DNA from: Ariolimax columbianus | Lineage: Eukaryota; Mollusca; Gastropoda; Stylommatophora; Arionidae | Reading direction: 5' to 3' | Length of the DNA: 64,000 bases | NCBI GenBank assembly: GCA_036924085.1 | Contig: JAVGWX010000018.1 | Location: 18,479,464 to 18,543,463 of the forward strand | Part shown: positions 30,410 to 41,334 of the stretch, piece by piece | How positions within the stretch are numbered: position 1 is the first letter of the stretch | How the letters are laid out: each line of letters begins with the position of its first letter | Notes under the pieces: generated by a model | What the model saw: only the letters and a program-made list of their open reading frames with translations | Databases searched by the model: none | What the model was told of the DNA's origin: nothing | Translations under genes and position numbers: made by a program

Positions 30410-30765
30410 AAACTCAACACATACTTAACTTTATACTGGTTTAGAAGATTCTGCAGAGTCTGTATGCAACCAGTTTCATTTACATTACCTTGCTCTAAAA
30501 GCTATGCGCATCCAATTTATTCTTAAATGCATTAACCGTCACTGCCTCCACTACCTCCCGTGGCATTGCATTTAATTCATTCTTCACTCTCTGACTAAAA
30601 AAATATTTCCTAATATCTAATCTGGACCTCTTTTTAGTAAACGTGTAGCTATGCCCTCTTGTTCTTGTGGGTGGCTGTATTTAATAAAACAAAAAAAAAA
30701 CAACCTGTTATAGTCTAATTTATCAATTTCTGTGATCATCTTATAAACCTGTATTGTCACCTCGA
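30410..30765 (-). pseudogene. CR1/L2-like LINE 3' end, copy 2
   Basis: Same sequence and orientation as 13010-13375 (TATACTGGTTTAGAAGA, AAAGCTATGCGCATCCA, CTGACTAAAAAAATATTTCC). It has more indels, including an A-run at 30692, so the C-terminal frame is broken. It lacks the TTAAC tail seen in copy 1. Confidence 0.75.
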
Positions 30766-30879
30766 ATTCTTCTCTCTTCTAGACACTGTAGGACGGTTTT
30801 TCTGAGTCTTTCATCATAACCGTAATTCTGGAATCCCACTATCAGCTTTGTCGTTTAACTTAAATGAGTTAATCTATGT

Positions 30880-31110
30880 GCGAGTTCTCAGTTGGATGTT
30901 GTTGCAGCGTTCGCTTCTCACGGTTAAGTTACCCCGCTAGATTCCTTTATACACACGTTTCAGTCGACCCAGGTGTAAATGGACACCTGTTTTACTATTA
31001 GGCATCGAAAAGCAGAGAGGAAGGAAATTAGCCACCCCATACAAAGCTGCGACCTAGTGCAATGAAGTCTCTACACTTCATTCTCTGCAACATTGAATGG
31101 TGTAGGACTA
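30880..31110 (+). repeat. Possible SINE-like dispersed repeat
   Basis: GTCGACCCAGGTGTAAATGG, GCCACCCCATACAAAGC and AATGAAGTCTCTACACTTCA look like a short interspersed repeat common in gastropods, but this is from memory and there is no second copy here. No clear B box. Confidence 0.3.
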
Positions 31111-31189
31111 ATTTTTGTGTAAGTTCAAGAACCTGGTCACACATTCACACAAGATATTACTCAACGTTCCAGGGACAGGAAAGAAGCCC

Positions 31190-31700
31190 CCAAGAATCCG
31201 TTCACTAACGAAGCACTACAGAAGCATTTTTTTCTTTCTTTCCGCTGTTCTTTCTGATTGGGGCTTTCCAGCGTCAGGATATGAATAGGTTTCTTGACCG
31301 ATCCCTAGTATGTGCTTCGTACACGGGGAGCTTTACCTCTTCTGTTGTTTCTGCTATCTATCTTTTGCGATGTCTGCCCTTGGCTCTGTATACATTGTAT
31401 CTATATAGCATTGCTTTCTGAGGAACACTATCTGGTGTTTAACGTGTCTTGTAGCCGAACGATTTGGTTTGCTGTCTCTTGATGAGGTCTAGCAATAGTG
31501 TTGTACCTACTTGTCTCCTAATATCTTCGTTTCTGATTCTATCCATTCTTGTTACTTTAAATATTCTGCGCAGGCATTTCATCTCTGTTGTTACGATGTT
31601 TCTGTTAATTTTGTTTGTTAATATCCAATTCTGGTTCATTATTCAGAAGCATCATAGATCATACAACAGCCCTTATTTCAATCAACTTCTAAGGGGTCTC
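31190..31700 (-). pseudogene. LINE 3' fragment (RT C-terminal domain)
   Basis: Minus-strand frame 31439-31639 reads 'TTEMKCLRRIFKVTRMDRIRN', 'EDIRRQVGT' and 'LIKRQQTKSFGY', the C-terminal linker block of RTE-like reverse transcriptases (usually followed by 'W.GH..RM'). The remainder to about 31190 is out of frame. No catalytic domain remains. Confidence 0.7.
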
Positions 31701-32080
31701 GACACAGGACCCAAACAGCCTGATGATCTGCCCTATCCACCTGAAAACATGCAATATGGATGACATGTTCAGAAGGAATGAGACTGCCATCCACGTGGCG
31801 GAAAATGGGTAACATAATGTCTGACGGGGTGCACAAGACAGGGGAAATAAATAAGTTCTAACATCTTATATAGATACAATCATCATCCACAAGACCCAAT
31901 GCATATTTTAAAATCTGTGATGACTTATAAAGATCGAATGGTTTTTGACAGAGCTAGGTAATCGATAAGAACGTATGATACATGATTGAAAAGATTAATA
32001 ATTTGTTTTTATCTGGCTAAAAATCAGACGCTGATGGGTCTCGTGAAGGAAAACGAACAATAAACACTTCTAGAACTCTT
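31701..32080. other. Presumed intron sequence of the TRPC gene
   Basis: No repeat or motif recognised; lies directly downstream (minus strand) of the exon's splice donor. Confidence 0.4.
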
Positions 32081-32082
32081 AC
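32076..32082 (-). promoter_or_regulatory. 5' splice site of the TRPC exon
   Basis: On the minus strand AAAAAG is followed by GTAAGAG, a strong donor. The open frame continues past it for 22 codons, but those residues no longer resemble TRPC. Confidence 0.8.
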
Positions 32083-32595
32083 CTTTTTCTGCTTGTACTT
32101 GATAGCCAATTTAAGCCTGGATAAGCGAACTTTATCACAGTTTTGTTCCTCAGTACAACTGTTGTCATGGTTTAGTATAATGGCAAGCTCCCTGGAGCCT
32201 CGTGTCTGTTCCAGGAGGTCCACAGCAAACTCCTGACACTTGTCCGCCAACTTTTCGTAGTCCGCCTTGAACTCGTTTTCCAGTTTGCTAAGCTGTTTCA
32301 GCTCACAGCTGAGCTCAAATGAGGTCAAGATGGGGTCTTTGCTGGACAGGCAGATGAGCGAGGGGCTCGCGAGGGCTTTATAAGCGTTGATGCGAGATCG
32401 AGAATGTCTGAGAGAGTCTTGCTGACTCCCTGTGATGCATTCCTTACAGCTGCACCGAGCGTTGTGTGGCTTCGGTATACGGTAGCCTCTGTCCAGCAAA
32501 ATTTTAATGATCTCGTAGTTGTCCCGATGTCCGGCCAGGATGATTGGAGTGATGTCTGGGGTGAACGAACTTGATGGAACGGTGGTGATCAGTGA
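32083..32595 (-). CDS. Internal exon of a TRPC-family cation channel (171 codons)
   Basis: TRPC proteins are tetrameric plasma-membrane Ca2+/Na+ channels opened downstream of phospholipase C. The exon encodes the N-terminal cytoplasmic part: the end of the ankyrin region ('[22 protein letters not shown]'-like block near residues 13-35), then '[11 protein letters not shown]', whose His and three Cys (H-x3-C-x-C-x2-C) form the zinc site conserved in TRPC channels. The TRP_2 linker-helix block follows ('[17 protein letters not shown]', '[14 protein letters not shown]', '[14 protein letters not shown]') and the last residues are '[11 protein letters not shown]'. The minus-strand acceptor is a T-rich tract ending TTCTTTCAG (32596-32604), and the donor after AAAAAG is GTAAGAG (ending at 32076). 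Both junctions are phase 0 and the 513 bp keep frame. No neighbouring exon was recognised, so both introns may exceed 30 kb. The intact frame argues for a live gene. Confidence 0.9.
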
Positions 32596-32640
32596 CTGAA
32601 AGAACAAAACAAAAAAAATAACAAAAAAAAAAAAAAATTC
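32596..32640 (-). promoter_or_regulatory. 3' splice site and polypyrimidine tract
   Basis: On the minus strand a T-rich stretch (32601-32638) ends in CAG directly before the first TRPC codons. TRPC similarity stops exactly there. Confidence 0.8.
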
Positions 32641-32904
32641 ATGAAAAAGATGCTTCCAGAAAGACATGTATGGTCTGTTCTTGATGGCAGAAACGTTAAG
32701 AACTGATGGATTTTAGTAATATGTCTTGATTGAAGTCCGCTTGTATTCCATAACCGCAAGTGTTGGATGATGAAAGGCGTTGTCATTTGAGACACGTTTC
32801 TCGTGTGGCAGGCAGGATGAATACATTATTGTTACTATTATTTTATTTTTATTATTTTGTTACTATTATTATTATTTTCATTTTCATTATCATACTAATA
32901 ACAG
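32641..32904. other. Presumed intron
   Basis: No motif beyond an ATT-rich microsatellite near 32826-32880. Confidence 0.4.
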
Positions 32905-34090
32905 AAAACAAATGGTACTGACATGACCCACAAATGGTTCTGACAGGACCAACAAATGGTTCTGACAGGACCAACAAATGGTACTGACAGGACCAACAAA
33001 TGGTTCTGACAGGACCAACAAATGGTACTGACAGGACCAACAAATGGTTCTGACAGGACCAACAAATGGTTCTGACAGGACCAACAAATGGTACTGACAG
33101 GACCAACAAATGGTTCTGACAGGACCAACAAATGGTTCTGACAGGACCAACAAATGGTACTGACAGGACCAACAAATGGTTCTGACAGGACCAACAAATG
33201 GTACTGACAGGACAAAAAAATGGTACTGACAGGACCAAGAAATGGTACTGACAGGACCAACAAATGGTACTGACAGGACCAACAAATGGTACTGACAGGA
33301 CCAACAAATGGTACTGACAGGAACAACAAATAGTACTGACAGGACCAACAAATGGTACTGACATGAGCAACAAATGGTACTGACAGGACCAACAAATGGT
33401 ACTGACATGAGCAACAAATGGTACTGACAGGACCAACAAATGGTACTGACATGAGCAACAAATGGTACTGACAGGACCAACAAATGGTACTGACAGGAAC
33501 AACAAATGGTACTGACAGGACCAACAAATGGTACTGACAGGAACAACAAATAGTACTGACAGGACCAACAAATGGTACTGACAGGAACAACAAATAGTAC
33601 TGACAGGACCAACAAATGGTACTGACAGGAACAACAAATAGTACTGACAGGACCAACAAATGGTACTGACAGGACCAACAAATGGTACGGACAGGACCAA
33701 CAAATGGTACTGACAGGAACAACAAATAGTACTGACAGGACCAACAAATGGTACTGACATAAGCAACAAATGGTACTGACAGGACCAACAAATGGTACTG
33801 ACATGAGCAACAAATGGTACTGACAGGACCAACAAATGGTACTGACAGGAACAACAAATGGTACTGACAGGACCAACAAATGGTACTGAAAGGAACAACA
33901 AATAGTACTGACAGGACCAACAAATGGTACTGACAGGACCAACGAATAGTACTGACAGGAACAACAAATAGTACTGACAGGACTAACAAATGGTACTGAC
34001 AGGACCAACAAATAGTACTGACAGGACCAATAAATGGTACTGACAGGACCAACAACAGATACTGGCAGAACCAACAAATGATACTGGCAG
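32905..34090. repeat. 22-bp minisatellite, about 54 copies
   Basis: Unit GACCAACAAATGGTACTGAC plus AG. Variants are clustered: TTCTGAC units at the left (32935-33190), ATGAGCAAC units near 33365-33465 and 33800, AGGAACAACAAATAG units through 33300-33980. All three minus frames are open (up to 458 codons), which is not coding. Confidence 0.95.
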
Positions 34091-34640
34091 AACCAACACA
34101 TGATACTTACACAAAAAATAGTATACATACAGATAGAACATATGATGCGCACACAGCATAGAACAAATGTTTTACGTTCACGTAAATGTAATGATGCACA
34201 TACAGTTACAGAACATGACACACATACACTGATAGAATAAAAGATACACACATATGACAAACGCAAAGAAAGACCACATAATTTACGTAGAAAGAATTAA
34301 TACACACACAGAAGGAATACACGATACATACACAACAACAATAAATGGTACACACACAGATACAACAAATGATACTCACAGAAATAATAAATGTTACACG
34401 CACGAAAAGAATAAATGTTGTAACAAAAAGAATAAATTAACACACCAAAGAATAAATGATACATTACATAAATAATACATGATACACATATAAATAATAA
34501 ATTATACACACATACGTAATGATAGAGCCAGATAAACACATGATAGATACACACAAAAAAAGATCGACGGATGCGCATTAAGAGTGATAAAAGCATACAC
34601 ATACACACACACAGATGGCACACGAGACACGCACAGGAAA
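34091..34640. repeat. Degenerate A-rich tandem region
   Basis: Loose repeats of AATGATACACACA/AGAATAAATG words, diverging from the adjacent array. It precedes repeat F copy 1. Confidence 0.65.
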
Positions 34641-34734
34641 TAAATGGAAGACATTGAAAGAGAATAATTATAGATTCACCGAAAGAATTAATGGGTGACA
34701 AAAAAATAAGAACAGAGAGCAAATGTGCAGGGGA

Positions 34735-35010
34735 GAGCTTAGCAAAACCAGATAACCAAATGACGCCGTGTTTATATCTGAAACCTGCAGAGGTCAGAGA
34801 CAAGAGAAGATAATGTTACATGACGCTGAGTCACGCGGTCCTACGATAATTGCAAGCTACGAGCTGGAATCAAGGATTCCTCCCGATGGACCAAGCACGT
34901 TCGAGGCTTCTGGAAGCTTGGATATATCACCGTTTTAAATTAAGTTGAGCAGCGCCGTATCTGTCCATCTGTCTGTCTGTGGGAACAAAATGTAATCTTG
35001 ACTTCCATTC
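34735..35010 (+). repeat. Dispersed repeat F, copy 1
   Basis: CCGTGTTTATATCTGAAACC, TGCAGAGGTCAGAGACAAG, GAGTCACGCGGTCC, CGATAATTGCAAG and ATCTGTCCATCTGTCTG match 37790-38095 in the same order and orientation. Both copies follow an A-rich tandem region. Confidence 0.75.
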
Positions 35011-35384
35011 TGTGGACGAACTTTTGTGATCATTATTTGTTTTATTGAGGTTAACTGACAAACGCAATACTGACAGAATGAAAACTCGACATACGCATAG
35101 GATGATAATATAATCCTTTTAGCTGTGAGCTGATAGCATTTGACAACCCAATGACTTCCGGTGAAAAGCACATGTCTTCCTCAGTTGTGTATGGGGAGAT
35201 ACGGTAGAAGCAACACTTTTCTCAGGTAATTATACCTTAGGAACAGAGTCAGGAGGTACTCAACTGATTCTTCGTGGTCGTTGGTTCTTCGTAGTCGTGA
35301 CAGAATCGGTAATTTCGTCTAAGAAATTGGTCTATTCTTGTCAAAAACTAAAAGTGGCATGGCTTGTTCTCAGCTTGAACATCA
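35011..35384. other. No recognised feature
   Basis: Nothing recognised. Confidence 0.4.
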
Positions 35385-35640
35385 AGCTCTGATTGAAGAC
35401 GCTGAACAGCACATGAGCTGCAGCGGTCAGCGATCCATAGCTGACTGCTAGCGTGACAGGCCAGCGAACCAGAGCTGCCAAGACCCTTCTACACCTGCAC
35501 ACGGTGATCCTGGATAACAGGCTGCAGCAGGGCAGACTGGCTAAGGAAAAAGGATCAAAGAGGGAAGGCTAACCCGGTACTCAAAAATTGCCTGCTGAAG
35601 TCGGAAGTGTCAGATCGGAAGTGTCATTCACATAGGCTTG
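35385..35640 (+). mobile_element. Repeat A, copy 5 (unexpanded)
   Basis: Contains in order GCTGAACAGCACATGAGCTG, CAGCGATCCATAGCTGACTG, CAAGACCCTTCTACACCTGC, GGTGATCCTGGATAACAGGC, GGGCAGACTGGCTAAGG, CCGGTACTCAAAAATTGCC and TGAAGTCGGAAGTGTC. Both segments expanded at 15128-16770 are single here, making this the best reference copy. The 3' end with the GAA tail is missing. Confidence 0.75.
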
Positions 35641-35689
35641 CATGAGCATATCGGTATAGACTTATACTGAGCTGAAGAGACCAGCTCTA

Positions 35690-36235
35690 ACAAAGCCGAG
35701 ACATGATCAGAAGACTTTAATCCCAGATCCCAGACTGACAGAGGACTGGGACGTGACCAGAATTCAACACTAGTATCCGAACCGACTAACAGAGGACTGT
35801 GGCGTGACATGATCAGAAGACTTCAACACCAGTATCCGGACCGACTAATAGAGGACTGTGGCGTGACATGATCAGAGGACTGTGGCGTGACATGATCAGA
35901 GGACTGCAGCGTGACATGATCAGAAGACTCCAATACCAGTCTCCGGACCCACTAACAGATGACTGTGGCGTGACATGATCAGAGGACTGTGGCGTGACAT
36001 GATCAGAAGACTTCAACACCAGTCTCCGGACCGACTAACAGATGACAGTGACGTGACATGATCAGAAGACTTCAATCCAAGATTCCGGGCTGACAGTGGC
36101 GTGACATGATCAGAGGACAGTAGCGTGACATGATCAGAAGACTTTTACACCAGTCTCCGGACTAACAGATGGCAGTGACGTGACATGATCAGAAGACTTC
36201 AACACCAGTCTCCGGACTGACTAACCTGACAATGA
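35690..36235. repeat. About 59-bp minisatellite with truncated units
   Basis: Unit contains GTGGCGTGACATGATCAGAA and GACTTCAACACCAGTCTCCG. Some units are shortened to the GACATGATCAGAGGACTGTG part. Confidence 0.85.
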
Positions 36236-36774
36236 TGAGGATAAACTGTTGACATATACAGGCGTGGTTTGCTGAATTGATAAGATTGAGAACAGTGTCA
36301 ACAAAAGTCGAAAATCAACGAAAGTCGAATACGAAAGAACGTAGAAGCAGTCTTTAATGATCTGGCTTACAAATGCATTAGTGCAAGATGTTATTTGCTG
36401 ATGATGCTGGTCATACAGAGAAGGGGGTTGCTGAAGTCAAGAGATTATGGCACTCGCCTCTCACAGCGACGAACTGAAACAGTGGGCGATCGAGTTCCGA
36501 AAGTTTCAAGCGACCCCTGGATTCACGGGAGATAAGACCAGAGGGCCTGCATCATGAGTTACCTCCAGTCGCCTCGCCCAATAGTCTTGTCACTGATCTA
36601 AAGGTAAGTCGGGACAAGAGAGTGAAATTGATGACCAGCGCATTATCTTACTCACCATAATCCACAATACAGCGCACATCGCATTATTAAGACAAAACCG
36701 TCCGATTTTGTGGTCATCATCGCTTGCAGTGTGCAATAATTAAATTCGTATTATTACAGAGAACAAGTGAGGTG
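36236..36774. other. No recognised feature
   Basis: Nothing firmly recognised. Confidence 0.4.
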
Positions 36775-37200
36775 CACACAGGATATACACATGAGAGATA
36801 CACAGGGAGAAACATGAGAGATATACAGGGACAAAACATCAGAGATACAATGGGAGAAAACATCAGAGATACACAGGGAGAAAACATGATAGATACACAG
36901 GGAGAAAACATGAAAGATACACAGAGTGAAAACATGAGATACACAAAGATAAAACTGGGGATATACACAGGGACACAACATGAGAGATACACAGGGGGAA
37001 ACCATGAGATACACAGAGAGAAAACATGAGAGATACACTAGGAGAAGACATGAGAGATATACGTGGATAAAACATGAGAGATATACAGAGAGAAAACAGA
37101 GATAATCAGAAAACATGAGAGATACACTGGGAGAAACATGAGAGATTCACAGGGAGAAAACATGAGAGATACACAGGGATAACATATGAGAGATTCATAT
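36775..37200. repeat. 24-bp minisatellite
   Basis: Unit ACATGAGAGATACACAGGGA plus GAAA, moderately diverged, about 17 copies. Confidence 0.9.
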
Positions 37201-37289
37201 AAACAAAAGGGTTTATACACAGAAAGAATAGAAGAAAGACATATCAAATACCCTCAGACACAGATTAAAAAGAAAAAAAAAGAAAATAC

Positions 37290-37735
37290 ATGAAGAAAAA
37301 ACAAGAAATAAACAGAATGAACACAATATAATACACAAAGAAGATATTAGAAACAGACAGATAGAACAACAAATACTATTTAAAGAAGACATGAGAAACA
37401 GAAAGATAGAACACAATATAATACATAACAGAGACATAAGAGACTGAAAGAACAAAATATAATAATAACACAGACACGAGAAACAGACAAAAAGAAAAAC
37501 ATATAATACATAAAGAAGACATAAGAAACAGACAGAAAGAACAAAAAATAAGACAAAAAAATAAACGAAACAGATAAAGAACAACTAAAAGTCATTATGG
37601 ACAAAACGAGAAACAGACAGAAAGAACAAAAAATAAGACAAAAAAATAAACGAGACAGATAAAGAACAACTAAAAGTCATTATGACAAAACGAGAAACAG
37701 ACAGAAAGAACAAATAAAGAAGACTCACAGAAAGT
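37290..37735. repeat. A-rich tandem region with an 84-bp duplication
   Basis: Words such as GAAACAGACAGAAAGAACAA recur. A segment of about 84 bp near 37525-37608 is repeated at about 37609-37692. It precedes repeat F copy 2. Confidence 0.75.
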
Positions 37736-37789
37736 ATAAGTATGAGATACAAAAACAAGAACAAAGGGCAGACGTGCCAGTTAGAACAT

Positions 37790-38095
37790 AGCAGTACCAG
37801 ATATCCAAAAGACACCGCGCTGTTTATATCTACAAACCTGCAGAGGTCAGAGACAAGGAAAGCTAATGTTACGTCACGTCGAGTCACGCGGCGTCCGATA
37901 ATTACAAGTTACGATCCGGAAGCCAGCGCTGTTCACCAACGCCCGAGTACGTGCGAGACTGCCAGGAGTTTAGTGGGACTGACGTTAGCGAGATCTTACG
38001 GTATCTCGGAATCGTCTTTGGATGCGCCATATCTGCCCATTTGTCTGACTGTGCGCATCAAATATAACCTTGGTTTCCATTACCTCAAGGTTGGC
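37790..38095 (+). repeat. Dispersed repeat F, copy 2
   Basis: CGCTGTTTATATCTACAAACC, CTGCAGAGGTCAGAGACAAG, CGAGTCACGCGG, CGATAATTACAAGTTACG and ATCTGCCCATTTGTCTGAC, collinear with copy 1 and about 30 bp longer in the middle. Confidence 0.75.
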
Positions 38096-38149
38096 TCGAA
38101 ATTATTCTATGTTGTTGTGGTTGATTTCAACCAATTTATTTTTGATGAC

Positions 38150-39300
38150 GTTGTTTCTAACCCATTCTAATAAGGTGAGGTTGATTAAAACCCATTCTAT
38201 TTTGGAAATGTTGTCTCCAACCCAGTATAATATGATAGGGTTGCCACCAACTCACTCTATTATGTTGGGGATGTCTACAACCCACTATTATTATGAGGAT
38301 GTCACCAACCCACTCTATTATGATCATGTTGTCTCCAACCCACTCTATTATGATGGGGATGTCTCCAACCCACTTAATTATGATGGGGATAGCCCCAGCC
38401 AACTCTAATATGATGGGGGTTGGCTCTAACCCACTCCATTATGACCATATTATCTCTACCGAATTCTATTATGATAGGGTTGGCTGTACCCCACTCCATT
38501 ATGATCATGTTGTCTCTATCCAATTCTATTATGATCAGGTTGTTTTTAACCCACTCTATTATAATCAGGTTGTCTCTAACCCGTTCTCTTATAATCAGGT
38601 TGTCTCTAACCCATTCTATTATGATCAGGTTGTCTCCAACCCACTCTATTATGACCAGGTTGTCTCCAACCCACTCTATTATGACCAGGTTGTCTCCAAC
38701 CCACTCTGTTCTGATGAGGTTGTCTCTAACCCACTCTGTTCTGATGAGGTTGTCTCTAACCCCCTCTGTTCTGATGAGGTTGTCTCCAACCCACTCTGTT
38801 CTGATGAGGTTGTCTCCAACCCACTCTATTATGACCAGGTTGTCTCTAACCCACTCTTTTCTGATGAGGTTGTCTCCAACCCACTCTGTTTTGATGAGGT
38901 TGTCTCCAACCCACTCTATTATGACCAGGTTGTCTCCAACTCACTCTATTATTACCAGGTTGTCTCCAACCCACTCTATTATGACCAGGTTGTCTCCAAC
39001 TCACTCTATTATGACCAGGTTGTCTCCAACTCACTCTATTATGACCAGGTTGTCTCCAACCCACTCTATTATGACCATGTTGTCTCAAACCCATTCTATT
39101 ATTACCGGGTTGTCTCTAACCCCCTCTTTTCTGATGAGGTTGTCTCCAACCCACTCTATTATGACCAGGTTGTCTCCAACTCACTCTATTATTACCAGGT
39201 TGTCTCCAACCCATTCTATTGTGACCAGGTTGTCTCCAACCCATTCTATTGTGACCAGGTTGTCTCCAAATATTCTATTGTGACCAGGTTGTCTCCAACC
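38150..39300. repeat. 30-bp minisatellite, about 38 copies
   Basis: Unit contains AACCCACTCTATTATGACCA and GGTTGTCTCC. Sub-block 38701-38900 carries the TGTTCTGATGA variant. No stops in two forward frames, hence false ORFs of 287-341 codons. Confidence 0.95.
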
Positions 39301-39338
39301 CATTATATATATATATAAAGAGCTCTACCCTATTTTAG

Positions 39339-39381
<43 letters not shown>

Positions 39382-39405
39382 AAGAGCTCTACCCTATTTT
39401 AGATG
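39300..39405. repeat. Two (TA)n tracts each followed by the same 24-bp string
   Basis: AAAGAGCTCTACCCTATTTT plus AGAT follows a TA tract at about 39316-39339 and again at 39380-39403, a tandem duplication of about 64 bp. Confidence 0.85.
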
Positions 39406-39640
39406 TCGAAACATCATGAGAATCAGCTTGCTAGCAATAATTAATATCTAGAGAAGTATGGAACAGGCATAAACACAACTTATAGTGTCTTTTCATTTCA
39501 TAATCGTATCTGCAAAAACACCCAGCACATTGATGGTGTCAATAACCGTATTTAGTACTGCAGAGCGAGCATACGTTGCATCTTTCAATGAGATGCTGAA
39601 CGCTATAAGGATAACAGTGAGTGGCTACACACATTTACAT
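39406..39640. other. No recognised feature
   Basis: Nothing recognised. Confidence 0.4.
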
Positions 39641-39659
39641 CGAGCAGTACAAAATGCGC

Positions 39660-39960
39660 TTTACATTGAATATACGTCTTGCAATATTTACATCAGGTAT
39701 AAATTATACATTAGATCCAATATCTACACAGGATGTAAAATGTATACTTGATCAAATTTTTACACATAATGTAAAAGCTATACCAGATGTAATATCTAGA
39801 GAGGATGCAATATAAATGCAGAATACAATATCTACATTAGATGCAATATAAATTCAGAATACAATATCTAGACTATATGCAATATAAATGCAGAATGCAA
39901 TATCTACATTAGATGCAATATTTACACAGGATGTAATATAAACACCAGGTACATCATAGA
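39660..39960. repeat. About 36-bp degenerate minisatellite
   Basis: Repeats of GATGCAATATAAATGCAGAA and TACAATATCTACATTA, most regular at 39805-39940. Confidence 0.75.
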
Positions 39961-40264
39961 CACACGTATGACATCACGTGATCCAATCCGGCAGGTACGC
40001 CGTATAATACTTAACCAGCACCATTTTTGTATGCATTCTGATTCTTTAGAAGGCCTTGTTTTTTGTTGGTAAATTACCTCAGTCCCACTTTCTCACCTGA
40101 ACAAACCCCCCCCCTCCACCTCCACCCCCACCCCCTAGCAGGTTGGCCGTCCCCATAGTGGTGTATAACCATACGACAACCAAATTGTCGTTCGTGGTGT
40201 CCATCTGTTGTCAGACTTGCATACCACATGACACGCCCAACGGTTACTTGCGCGATAATTCTGT
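39961..40264. other. No recognised feature
   Basis: Contains a C-rich run at about 40107-40136; otherwise nothing. Confidence 0.4.
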
Positions 40265-40790
40265 TTCGTTAGTCCAGCTCAAGTGTCATTTCCGCATCGA
40301 AGGTCGGCTGCAATAGGTCTCCAGTGTACGTTATCTCTTGCCGTAATTGTGCAATCTGAGAGGCTTTTTCCAGTCCATCTCCTGATGTTATCCACCCACT
40401 TAAAGCGTTGTCTGCCCCTTGAACGACTGCCTTCCACCCTACCCTCTTGTATGATTGTCAACAAGAAGGTATATGACCAAAATAACTTTCTAACCCTGAT
40501 TTCTGTCATATATTCTCTTCCTCCCCCCACCCCCCCCCTGAACTTTTCCAATACCTCCCCATTTGTTTTCTTCTCTTTCCAAGAAATACAACCCAATTTT
40601 CTATATACCCACATGTTGAAGGCTTCAATACTCTTTTCCAACTTATTATTCAGTGCCCATGTTTCAGCGCCATAACGTAGTGACGAGTATACATAACACC
40701 TGACAATTCTCATTTTCAATTTATGATTTATCTGTTTGGATGTCAGTATGTGTTGCATGTTGTCGAATACCATTTCGACCATACCTATTT
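40265..40790 (-). pseudogene. LINE 3' fragment (RT C-terminal domain, 167-codon open frame)
   Basis: Minus-strand frame 40279-40782 reads 'MVFDNMQHILTSKQINHKLK', 'RIVRCYVYSSLRYGAETWAL', 'EAFNMWVYRKLGCISWKEKK', 'GRQRFKWVDNIRRW' and 'ARDNVHWRPIAADL'. This is the complete C-terminal portion after the RT palm and ends in the usual 'R...WR' block. The frame is open for 167 codons, so decay is modest, but palm and endonuclease are missing. Sequence beyond the SINE at 40901 may belong to the same element, though I could not confirm it. Confidence 0.8.
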
Positions 40791-40887
40791 TCTTTCTGAT
40801 TTATTTTTCATAGCTGTCCTTTTCCTATATTATATTATGTTTCTACGACATCCCCGAATAGTGTTTGATGTCGACTTTCTTAATTTC

Positions 40888-41075
40888 ATACCTGACTCCT
40901 GGGGACGGCGAATGTGCTGGGTTCGATCCCCATCACAGCACCGGCCGTTACCCCGGTGAAGCAAACCCTTACATTCCACTGGGCAAAATAGAAACACAGT
41001 GCAACGCACACTGCCTTGGGGGATTAGAAAAATAAGGCGAACGCAAAAAAAATAAATAAAAAATACCTGACTCCT
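40888..41075 (+). mobile_element. SINE B, copy 3, 5'-truncated, with target duplication
   Basis: SINE body 40901-41062 begins inside the tRNA-like head just before the B box (GGGTTCGATCCCC) and ends in an A-rich tail with AAATAAATAAA. ATACCTGACTCCT occurs on both sides (40888-40900 and 41063-41075). The missing A box makes it transcriptionally dead. Confidence 0.9.
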
Positions 41076-41334
41076 TATTGATATATTTAGTACACACCGT
41101 TTCTTAGCTCTTTGAGTCGATCAGAGCTTATCAGCATCTGCTTTGAGCAGTTGCCGCACTTCTCAGACATAAATCATGGCCGGATTGACCACGGTATTAA
41201 AAGGTGCGTGGTCCTGCCGTTGTATCCCTCATCTGTTCGAGTATAGGCTTTATGCGATGTTAGCTATCAAAAAGGGGGGTAGGACAGAAGTGTGTAAGGG
41301 ATAGTACGTCACGGTGAGAGGCAGCCACCACCTT
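41076..41334. other. No recognised feature
   Basis: Nothing recognised. Confidence 0.4.

Noticed and set aside
32852..34266. Minus-strand ORF of 458 codons rich in Cys, Val and Leu, resembling a multi-pass membrane protein
   Set aside because: 22-bp array with no stop in three frames; hydrophobicity is an accident of the unit. No start context or splice signals.
36430..36545. tRNA-like SINE head (CGATCGAGTTCCG)
   Set aside because: The string does not fit the B-box consensus and no A box lies at the right distance.
38293..39318. ORFs of 287 and 341 codons with ten-residue repeats
   Set aside because: 30-bp minisatellite in two frames.
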